A program made the translations under genes and the position numbers. From NCBI RefSeq assembly GCF_016595675.1, contig NZ_JAENJH010000008.1, positions 49,478 to 113,477 on the forward strand: a stretch of DNA of 64,000 nt, in the 5' to 3' direction. A model generated the notes under the pieces. It saw only the letters and a list, made by a program, of their open reading frames with translations. It was not told where the DNA came from and did no database searches. This DNA is from Prauserella cavernicola (GTDB lineage Bacteria; Actinomycetota; Actinomycetes; Mycobacteriales; Pseudonocardiaceae). This document shows positions 8,557 through 15,339 of this stretch, one piece after another (the first letter of the stretch is position 1; every line of letters begins with the position of its first letter).

Positions 8557-9287
8557 GCACCGACTGGTCCCCCTTCTCCTACCTCGTGACCAACCTCGCT
8601 CGCTTCGTCCGGCCGGACGAGGTCACCTTCAGCGGCGTGAACTCCAGCTTCCCGATGCTCGCGTGCCTGCTGGCGAAACAGGCCTACGAGTTCGACTTCA
8701 CCTACCTCAACGTCGCGGGCGGCGTCGACCCGGAACCACCCTACGCGCCACTGTCCAGTTCGGACCCGGTGCTGACCCACGGCTCACGGTCGATCTTCGC
8801 GAACGAGGACTTCTACGACCTCTGCGCGCGGGGCGGCATGGACCTGTGCTTCCTCGGCGCCGCCCAGATCGACGGGCATGGGCGCACCAACGTCTCGTGC
8901 ATCGGCGACTGGCACCATCCGAAGGTGCGGCTGCCCGGTGGCGGCGGCGCGGCGGTGATGCTGCCGACGGCACGGCGAAGCTGCACGTGGCGCACCGAGC
9001 ATTCACGCCGGGTGCTGGTGGAGCAGCTCGACTTCGTCACCGCGTCGGGCGGGATGCACGGCGTGGTCACCCCGATCTCGGTGTTCGTCCACGACGGCGA
9101 GCGGCTGCGGCTGGACTCGTGGCATCCGGACGTCACGCTGAACGAGGTGATCGAGCGCACCGGTTTCGCCGTCGACACCACGCACGCGCGCCCGACCGAA
9201 CCACCCACCGACCGCGAGGCCGCCGCGCTGCTCGAACTGGACCCCTTCGGTGCGTTCGAGCGCGACGCCGCGGTGGCACTGCGATGA
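8553..9287 (+). CDS. CoA-transferase subunit B-like / IpdB-like protein
   Basis: 244-aa partner of the preceding subunit. The CoA-transferase beta signature is visible as MDLCFLGAAQIDGHGRTNVSCIGDW (residues about 97-121), then GGGGAAVMLPTARRSC and VEQLDFVTASG. The glutamate-bearing SENG-type motif that carries the covalent thioester in classical class I CoA-transferases is not seen; the equivalent region reads LNVAGGVDPEPP. Absence of that Glu is also reported for IpdB, whose complex works as a hydrolase. The ATG at 8553 shares bases with the upstream TGA, implying equimolar coupled synthesis of a heteromeric enzyme. Confidence 0.82.
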   Translation: MSTDWSPFSYLVTNLARFVRPDEVTFSGVNSSFPMLACLLAKQAYEFDFTYLNVAGGVDPEPPYAPLSSSDPVLTHGSRSIFANEDFYDLCARGGMDLCFLGAAQIDGHGRTNVSCIGDWHHPKVRLPGGGGAAVMLPTARRSCTWRTEHSRRVLVEQLDFVTASGGMHGVVTPISVFVHDGERLRLDSWHPDVTLNEVIERTGFAVDTTHARPTEPPTDREAAALLELDPFGAFERDAAVALR

Positions 9288-10741
9288 CGGCAGCGTCGTT
9301 CGCCGAGCGCGTCGAGCAGGCACTGCACGAGCACGCCGAGCACGGGCGCGTCGCGCTGAGCGGCACGTTCGGGCAGGTGTCCTATCGCGACCTCGCGGAG
9401 CGGGTCGCGCGCGCCGCGGCCACGATCCACTCCTGGGACCTGCCACACGCCTCGGTGCTCGGCATCGCCGCGCCGAAGTCGCCGGAGGGGGTCGCGGCCT
9501 TCCTCGGCGCGCTGCGAGCCGGGGTGTGCGCGTCCTTCCTGGAACCGAGGCTGGGCCCGCGGGCCACCGAGGAACGGATGCGCCTGTTCGGCATCGAGCG
9601 GGTCCTCGTCGGCGGCACGGGCGATTTCTCCGTGCCGGACGCGGCGGCCCGGCCGCTCGACGAGCTCTTCTCCGCGTCGCACCGGAGCTCGCCACTGCCC
9701 TACCCCGCCAACGGCAACCACGCGATGATGCTGTTCACCTCCGGCAGCACGGGACAGCCCAAGGCCATCAAGCTGACGCACGCGAACCTGCGCGCCAACG
9801 CCGACGGCGTGCTGGAGCGCACGGCGCTCGGTCCGGACGACCGGCTGCTGCACCTCATGCCGGTGCACCACACCAACGGTGTCAACAACCAGCTCATCGC
9901 CCCGCTGCTGGCAGGCTCGGAGATCACGCTCGTCGAGCGCTTCGACGCGGCGGCGCTGCCCGCGCAACTGGCACAGCACGACCCGACCATCGTGACGGGC
10001 GTGCCGACCATGTACCTGCGCGCGCTGGAGCACCTGCCGGACGACTACCGGCCCAGGCGGCTGCGTTTCCTGCGCTGCGGCTCGGCGCCCATCACGCCCG
10101 AGCAGCAGGCCCGCATCGAGGCGGCGTTCGACGTGCCGCTCGTGCTGTCGTACGGACTGTCCGAGGCCACGTGCACCTCCACGATGAACCCTCCGGGACT
10201 CGCTCGTCCCGGCAGTGTGGGCACGGCACTGGCCGGGCAGCGGATCGGGATCTTCGCGCCCGGCGGCGACACGCTGCTGGGCACCGGAAAGGAGGGCGAG
10301 GTCCGCATCGCGGGACCCACGCTGATGAGCGGCTACGTCGGTGGCGAGGACAACCCGGTCCGGGACGGCTGGCTGCACACCGGGGACCTCGGCAGGCTCG
10401 ATGCCGAGGGCTACCTCACCATCAGCGGCCGCATCAAGGACGTGATCATCAGGGGCGGCGAGAACCTCGCGCCCGGGGCGATCGAGGCGGTGCTCGCCCG
10501 GCACTCGGGGGTGGCGCACTGCGCCGTCGTGGGCGCCGAGCATCCGGACCTCGGCCAGGTGCCGCACGCCTACGTGGTTCCGGCCGGGGACTCGGACCCG
10601 CCGTCCGAGAACGAGCTGCGCGAGCACGTGCGGGCCGAGCTGTCGCGCGCGTACGTGCCCGAGCGGGTGTCGCTGCTCACCGAGCTGCCCCTCAACCCGG
10701 TCGGCAAGATCGACCGCGCCGCGCTGCGCAGGCGGTCCTGA
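9284..10741 (+). CDS. AMP-forming acyl-CoA ligase
   Basis: ANL-superfamily enzyme of 485 aa that activates a carboxylate with ATP and CoA. The P-loop-like motif is LFTSGSTGQPKAIKLTHANL, core motifs are SYGLSEATC and GWLHTGDLGRLDAEGY, the hinge is GRIKDVIIRGGENL, and the C-terminal catalytic Lys lies in NPVGKIDRAAL. All essential motifs are intact. It is slightly short for a ligase because the N-terminal region is compact. Last gene of the operon, start overlapping the upstream stop at 9284, followed by a perfect 18-bp hairpin. It may activate the pathway's entry acid; the specificity pocket cannot be read by eye. Confidence 0.9.
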   Translation: MTAASFAERVEQALHEHAEHGRVALSGTFGQVSYRDLAERVARAAATIHSWDLPHASVLGIAAPKSPEGVAAFLGALRAGVCASFLEPRLGPRATEERMRLFGIERVLVGGTGDFSVPDAAARPLDELFSASHRSSPLPYPANGNHAMMLFTSGSTGQPKAIKLTHANLRANADGVLERTALGPDDRLLHLMPVHHTNGVNNQLIAPLLAGSEITLVERFDAAALPAQLAQHDPTIVTGVPTMYLRALEHLPDDYRPRRLRFLRCGSAPITPEQQARIEAAFDVPLVLSYGLSEATCTSTMNPPGLARPGSVGTALAGQRIGIFAPGGDTLLGTGKEGEVRIAGPTLMSGYVGGEDNPVRDGWLHTGDLGRLDAEGYLTISGRIKDVIIRGGENLAPGAIEAVLARHSGVAHCAVVGAEHPDLGQVPHAYVVPAGDSDPPSENELREHVRAELSRAYVPERVSLLTELPLNPVGKIDRAALRRRS

Positions 10742-10747
10742 CACAGC

Positions 10748-10786
10748 GGCAGGCCCCGGCACTCGCTGCGAGTGCCGGGGCCTGCC
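10748..10786. terminator. Perfect 18-bp hairpin between convergent genes
   Basis: Left arm GGCAGGCCCCGGCACTCG, loop CTG, right arm CGAGTGCCGGGGCCTGCC, with no mismatch. It lies 6 bases after the ligase stop and 21 bases before the end of the convergent lipoprotein gene, so it likely terminates both transcripts. No T-tract follows on either side. Confidence 0.8.
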
Positions 10787-10807
10787 GGTGGTACTGCGCG
10801 CCGGGCC

Positions 10808-12520
10808 TCAGCCCTGGGCGGGCGGCAGCGTGAACGACGGGTCGCCCACGGACAGCTGCTTGGTGTACATCTGCTTGTAGAGATCCAGGTACACCGCCTG
10901 CTCACCCGGGACCTTCTGGTCATCGGCCGGGTTGTCGAGCGCCAGCTCCAGCTGGGCGTCGTCGACGGTGATCGTCTGGTAGGACGGCGTGTCGATCCAG
11001 TCGCTCAGCGGCCCGGACTCGATCGTGCCGACCTCGACGGCCAGCGAGTGGCCCTTCGCGAGGGTCCAGTCGGTCGACTTGAGGTCGAACTCCGCCTCGC
11101 CCGAGCCGACCGTGGCGACCTGCTCGTCGAACATGACGGCGGTGCCGTCTGGTGCGACGTCGTGGAGCTTCACCATCACGTTGCCGTGGCCCTGGGTGTT
11201 CAGCGAGACCCTGGGCGTGCCGGTGATCCGGGTGGCCTCACCGACCGGCTCGGACCACTTCACGAAGCTGCCCTCGGGCGAGGCCTCGGGCTCGGCGCCG
11301 TCGTCCACATAGGATCCTCCACCGAGGCTGATCGACTCGGAGCGGTCCTGGACGGGCCAGGTGTCCTGGGTGCGCCACTCGCCGGTGTTGTCCTGCACGG
11401 CGAAGTTCGGGTAGTCCTTGGTGGGCTCCTCGCCCTTGAGGTACTGGTCGTAGAAGCTCATCGTCTCCTCGAACCAGCCCTCGCGGCCCATCTCCAGGCG
11501 ACCGTCGGCGGCCTTGTCGTTGCCGCGCTTGTGGTCCCACGGGCCGATCCAGCCGCGCTGCGGGCCCTCGTGGTTCTCGAGGAACTCCTGCATCCCCTCG
11601 GGCTCGGTGTTCCACTCCAGGGTGCCCTGGGTGAACAGCAGCGGCGTGTCGGTGCCCTTGGCCTGGCTCGCGTAGTCGCGGGTCTTCCAGTACTCCGCCT
11701 CGGGATCCGCGGTCTGGTAGCCGGCCCGGTTGAGCAGGCCGCACTCCGGGTGCGCCTTCTCGTACTCGGCGTTGGCCCGGTAGCGCTCGTCGTCGTCGGG
11801 CAGCTGCGGCAGCAAGGCGATCTGCTCGTAGGTGTTGGCCACACTGACGATCGTCGAGCGCGGCACGCCGTTGGAGCGCATGTTGCGGTAGAAGTCCCAG
11901 ATGGGCTCCTGCGCGATGACGGCCTTGAGCGCGTCGTGGTCGAGGTTGTTGGCCATCAGGCCGGTGATGGCGTCGAAGGACTTGCCGTACGTGCCCACCG
12001 ACCCGGTCGACCACGGCTGGCTCGACGCCCAGTCGAGCGCCGCCTTGATGTCGGCCTGGTCGCCCGCCCCGGTGGCGTCGAGGCAGCCGCTGGAGCCGCC
12101 GAAGCCACGCAGGTCCACCATGACGAAGGCGTAGCCGCGCTCCATCAGGTCGGCACCCTCGATGAAGTCGTTGAACCGCGGCGACGGGCCGGTCTGCTCC
12201 CAGCCCTCGTCCACGATCTGGCCGGAGTGGCCGAAGTAGGCACCCGTCGACAGGATGACCGGAACCTGCTCACCCTCCTCGAGCCCCTCAGGGAGCAGGA
12301 CGTCCGCGTGCAGCTCCACATCGGACCCGTCCGAGGACGGGAAGTAGTGCTGCGTCCAGGACGCCCCCTCGGGCACCCGCTCGTTCTCGGCGTGGGTCAC
12401 CGGGTCGTCGGCGGTGGCGACGGCGCCGGCATCGGCTCCCTCCGCGACTCCGCAGCCCGCGAGCGCGGCTGTCAGCGCGACGGCGGCCGCCGCGCTCGCG
12501 GCCACTCTGGTCTTCTTCAT
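10808..12520 (-). CDS. Secreted lipoprotein peptidase/esterase, CocE/NonD (X-Pro dipeptidyl-peptidase S15) family
   Basis: 570-aa alpha/beta hydrolase predicted to be anchored outside the membrane. A signal peptide with a lipobox ends at Cys23 (LAGC). The S15 domain carries PVILSTGAYFG, FVMVDLRGFGGSSG, the nucleophile Ser181 in GTYGKSFDAITG, and the acid/His region GWIGPWDHKRGND. A C-terminal jelly-roll PepX_C-like domain (from about residue 400: GTPRVSLNTQGHGNVMVKLHDV) follows. GGAGGA sits in front of the ATG at 12520. The nucleophile motif GKSFDA differs from the common GWSYGG, so substrate preference (peptide, cocaine-like ester, other acyl ester) is open. A perfect terminator hairpin follows. 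Confidence 0.88.
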   Translation of the reverse strand: MKKTRVAASAAAAVALTAALAGCGVAEGADAGAVATADDPVTHAENERVPEGASWTQHYFPSSDGSDVELHADVLLPEGLEEGEQVPVILSTGAYFGHSGQIVDEGWEQTGPSPRFNDFIEGADLMERGYAFVMVDLRGFGGSSGCLDATGAGDQADIKAALDWASSQPWSTGSVGTYGKSFDAITGLMANNLDHDALKAVIAQEPIWDFYRNMRSNGVPRSTIVSVANTYEQIALLPQLPDDDERYRANAEYEKAHPECGLLNRAGYQTADPEAEYWKTRDYASQAKGTDTPLLFTQGTLEWNTEPEGMQEFLENHEGPQRGWIGPWDHKRGNDKAADGRLEMGREGWFEETMSFYDQYLKGEEPTKDYPNFAVQDNTGEWRTQDTWPVQDRSESISLGGGSYVDDGAEPEASPEGSFVKWSEPVGEATRITGTPRVSLNTQGHGNVMVKLHDVAPDGTAVMFDEQVATVGSGEAEFDLKSTDWTLAKGHSLAVEVGTIESGPLSDWIDTPSYQTITVDDAQLELALDNPADDQKVPGEQAVYLDLYKQMYTKQLSVGDPSFTLPPAQG

Positions 12521-12953
12521 GTGCTCCTCCGTACGTGGTGAGGTGCGGGTGGTGCTCAACCGGGCGTCGAGTCCGGCTCGGCGCACCGGAACGGACAGGT
12601 GCTTCGCCACAGGCGGGTCGCGGCCGGGCCGGTCACCGCTGTCGAAGTCATGACTTGATCTCACCGGAGTCGGCGCCCCGCTGCCAGTGCGACCACGTCA
12701 CCGATCGGGCGTGACATTGTTCGGGGTGAACATGTGACGTGGTGTCACTGGTGGACGGCAGCGCACCGGCGAACTGTGCCCCAGGGACCAGCAGGTGTGA
12801 CACCGCTTTCCCTCGCGCAGCCGGGATTGGCGAGAACTCGACACGCGTATCGCCGGTGCCGCATCAGGTCTGAACCATAGCCCGATCGGGTCCACGTGGT
12901 TCACCGTTTCGGCGGACTACACCGGGAGAGCTGGAGGTCTCCCGTCGTAGCGA
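12521..12953. other. Gene-free stretch upstream of the lipoprotein gene
   Basis: About 430 bases with no convincing gene. Short dyads occur, for example GTGAC, five bases, GTCAC at 12734-12748, and GTTC/GAAC around 12720-12731. The stretch should hold the promoter of the minus-strand lipoprotein gene. A 68-codon minus-strand open frame (12698-12904) has no recognisable features and is Arg/Pro-rich as expected for noise. Confidence 0.4.
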
Positions 12954-12989
12954 GTCCGTCCCGCGCCGGTGAACCGGCGCGGGACGGAC
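12954..12989 (-). terminator. Perfect 17-bp hairpin after the V8-like protease gene
   Basis: GTCCGTCCCGCGCCGGT pairs perfectly with ACCGGCGCGGGACGGAC around a two-base GA centre. It begins 13 bases beyond the stop of the protease gene at 13003, the expected place for a strong intrinsic terminator. Confidence 0.75.
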
Positions 12990-13002
12990 GATGTGCGACG
13001 GG

Positions 13003-13905
13003 TCAGAGATCCCCGGCGCGCTCGTAGAGGCCGCGTACCGCGTCGGTGAAGGCGGCCGCGTTGAGGTCCTCCGTCGTGCCGTCGGGATTCGTCGTCCCCT
13101 TGCTGGTGACGGAGAAGATCGTGCCCTTGCCGGTGGCGGGATCGACGTCCCGCAACCACGGCCCGCCGCTCGAGCCACCGGCCATGTCGCAGTCGGACGT
13201 CCACGACGAGTAGACCGAATTGGACTCGAACGTCGCGGGCAGTTCGCACGACACAGGCGACTTGCCGCGGGTCAGCTTCGACGCCGGGTAGCCGACGATC
13301 GTGCTGTCCACCGGCGAGGGCACCTCGTCGAACGAGATGTCCTGGGTGCCGACGAGGTCCTGGACGTGCTTGCCGTCCACCGGGTCCACGGCGAGCACGG
13401 CGTCGTCGTCGGCGGAGGCCATCGGGCCGCCGTAGGTGTCGGGCCACGCGTAGGCCCGCACGGGGAAGAGGCCGTGCGGGGCCTTGCCGTCGTCGAAGGC
13501 AGGCGCGAAGACCACGTTGGTGATCTCGATGGGCGTGTCGTCGGGGGTCAGCCCGCCGTTCACGCAGTGCCCCGCGGTGAACGCGACGTCCTTGGAGGAA
13601 CTGGGCACCACGGTGGCCGTGCAGGACCCGTCGCCGCCCGGCGTCGAGGTGTAGAACAACCTGCCGAGTCCCGGAGGCGGCGCCCCCTCCCACTCCGTGC
13701 CGATCTTCTCGGCGGGTGCCAGCCGGTCCTCTGAGGACAGAGCCTCGATCCGCTCCGGCGTCCAGTAGGACACGGCGGCGTCCCGGTCCGCCTCGCTCAC
13801 CTCGGTCACCACGTCCCCGGACGCACCGGCCGGAGCAGCCGTCACCGCCAGCGCGGCACCGAGCACCGCGACCATCGCCCCCGAACGCACAGCAATTGAT
13901 GTCAT
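13003..13905 (-). CDS. Secreted V8/trypsin-like serine protease
   Basis: 300-aa extracellular protease of the glutamyl-endopeptidase-like S1 group. The signal peptide is residues 1 to about 29 (MTSIAVRSGAMVAVLGAALA then APAGASG), followed by a propeptide of roughly 50 residues. The triad is visible: His113 in AFTAGHC, an Asp in the ASADDDAVL segment (about 166-168) and Ser246 in GGSSGGPW. The start at 13905 is chosen because it gives a compact signal peptide; a GTG at 13959 would add 18 charged residues. Head-to-head with the isochorismatase-fold gene. Likely a nutrient-scavenging exoprotease; substrate not known. Confidence 0.85.
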   Translation of the reverse strand: MTSIAVRSGAMVAVLGAALAVTAAPAGASGDVVTEVSEADRDAAVSYWTPERIEALSSEDRLAPAEKIGTEWEGAPPPGLGRLFYTSTPGGDGSCTATVVPSSSKDVAFTAGHCVNGGLTPDDTPIEITNVVFAPAFDDGKAPHGLFPVRAYAWPDTYGGPMASADDDAVLAVDPVDGKHVQDLVGTQDISFDEVPSPVDSTIVGYPASKLTRGKSPVSCELPATFESNSVYSSWTSDCDMAGGSSGGPWLRDVDPATGKGTIFSVTSKGTTNPDGTTEDLNAAAFTDAVRGLYERAGDL

Positions 13906-14022
13906 GTGCGGGAGACGCGACGAGCGAGTGCGGCGTTGTGCCCGTTCGTCCAGAATCACCTGCCGGTGCGACCCACGCGCGTGCCTCGGCTAGCCTGGAC
14001 AGATGCCCGCGATCGAGCAAAC

Positions 14023-14637
14023 GTGACCCGTTCAGCCCTGCTCGTGATGGACCTCCAGCAGGTCATCGTCGCCCGCATCACCGACGCCGATCCCGGCTAC
14101 CCGGAGCGCGTGGCACGCGCCGTCGCCGCGGCCCGCGCCGCGGGGATGCCCGTGGTGTACGCGGTCGTCGGCTTCCGCGCCGGACATCCCGAGGCCAAGT
14201 CCAGCCCGTTCTTCAGCGCGCTGCCCGACGGCGCGTTCACCGACGACGATCCCGGCGCCGCGATCCACCCCTCGGTCGCGCCGCGGCCCGGCGAGAGCGT
14301 GGTCACCAAGAAACGGATCAGCGCCTTCACCGGCAGCGACCTCGACCTCGTCCTGCGCGGCGCCGGTGTCGGCCACCTGGTCCTGGCCGGACTGTCCACC
14401 AGCGGTGTGGTGCTGTCGACCCTGCGCCAGGCCGCCGACCTCGACTACCGCCTCACCGTGCTGGCCGACGGCTGCGCCGACCCCGACCCCGAGGTCCACC
14501 GGGTGCTGACCGAGAAGGTCTTTCCCCGCCAGGGCACCCACGTGACCTCCGTCGAGGCCTGGGTCGGCGAGCAGGCTCAGGACGCGGTGGAGCTCACCGG
14601 CGACGGCCACCGCGAGCCGGGTTCGGCGGCGTCGTAG
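14023..14637 (+). CDS. Isochorismatase-family hydrolase (cysteine hydrolase fold)
   Basis: 204-aa alpha/beta hydrolase of the isochorismatase/nicotinamidase superfamily. The catalytic Asp is Asp10 in ALLVMDLQ, and the conserved Lys lies in VVTKKRISAF. The position that carries the nucleophilic Cys in amidases is Val in LSTSGVVLSTLRQA, so an amidase mechanism is unlikely. Isochorismatases proper also lack that Cys, but the true substrate is unknown. The GTG at 14023 is chosen because homologues begin just before the VMDLQ strand; a TAGCCT -10-like hexamer lies 20-odd bases upstream. Its last 61 bases overlap the convergent RibB-like gene. Confidence 0.82.
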   Translation: MTRSALLVMDLQQVIVARITDADPGYPERVARAVAAARAAGMPVVYAVVGFRAGHPEAKSSPFFSALPDGAFTDDDPGAAIHPSVAPRPGESVVTKKRISAFTGSDLDLVLRGAGVGHLVLAGLSTSGVVLSTLRQAADLDYRLTVLADGCADPDPEVHRVLTEKVFPRQGTHVTSVEAWVGEQAQDAVELTGDGHREPGSAAS

Positions 14638-15308
14638 CGCTCGTCGAGCCGGTCGTCGAAGCGCACGACCTCCCACTCGCCGTGCCCGGTCGGCCGCGAG
14701 ACGACCGTGGTGCGGCGCAGCGGCGCCTCGGTGGCGAGGCGGTGCCGCACCACGGCGTCGACGTCGAGGTGTACCAGCCCGTGTGCGGCGGCGAACCGGC
14801 CGACCTCCTCGCCGCGAGCCAGCTCGACCGGCCGCTCGACGGAAACGATCTCGCACAGTGCTCCGGCCGCGGGCAGCCCGGCCAGCCTGGCCAGGTCGGC
14901 CGCGGCCTCCGGGACCGCCGGTACACACAGCACTCCCCCGGCGTGCGCCAGCACGGGCACGACGTGGCCCGGTCGCGTGAAGTCGTCCACATCGGACTCG
15001 TCCGAGGCGAGCGCGGCGATGGTGTTAGCCCGGTCCGTCGCGGAGATCCCGGTGCCCTCGGCCCGCAGGTCGACCGTGACCCGCTGCCGGTCGCCGCCCG
15101 GCCACATCGCGGGCAACCGCACGCGGTCGCACGCGGCCCCGGTCAGTGCCACCCGGACGAAGCCCGAGCCGTGGCGCACGGTGAACGCCAGCAGCCCGGG
15201 GCTCGCCGTGGCGGCGGCGAACACGACGAACCCGGTTCCGTCGGCGTCGCTCACGACCACGGCCCGGCCATCGGCGAGCGCACGCAGCGCGGTGGGTACG
15301 GCGTTCAT
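14577..15308 (-). CDS. RibB-like (DHBP synthase fold) protein lacking catalytic motifs
   Basis: 243-aa protein clearly of the 3,4-dihydroxy-2-butanone-4-phosphate synthase family: GTGISATDRANTI (residues 85-97), FTRPGHVVPVLA (110-121) and DLARLAGLPAAGALCEIV (138-155) are intact. The acidic RExEGD loop that binds Mg2+ is replaced by DADGTGF (21-27), and the R-x-GHTEA motif with the second metal ligand is CVPAVPEA (128-135). Normal DHBP synthase activity is therefore improbable. It follows malate synthase by 31 bases on the same strand, and a flavin reductase lies at the head of the same run. A repurposed or non-enzymatic paralogue seems likely; a new reaction on a related ketose is an alternative. 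Confidence 0.8.
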   Translation of the reverse strand: MNAVPTALRALADGRAVVVSDADGTGFVVFAAATASPGLLAFTVRHGSGFVRVALTGAACDRVRLPAMWPGGDRQRVTVDLRAEGTGISATDRANTIAALASDESDVDDFTRPGHVVPVLAHAGGVLCVPAVPEAAADLARLAGLPAAGALCEIVSVERPVELARGEEVGRFAAAHGLVHLDVDAVVRHRLATEAPLRRTTVVSRPTGHGEWEVVRFDDRLDERYDAAEPGSRWPSPVSSTAS

Positions 15309-15339
15309 CGTGTTCTCCCTGCCCTGGTTCGGATGCGGC

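Noticed and set aside
12698..12904. 68-codon minus-strand frame
   Set aside because: Arg/Pro/Ser-rich with no hydrophobic or domain feature; typical noncoding frame.
14023..14637. Nicotinamidase
   Set aside because: The nucleophilic Cys position is Val and the metal-binding His motif is not seen.
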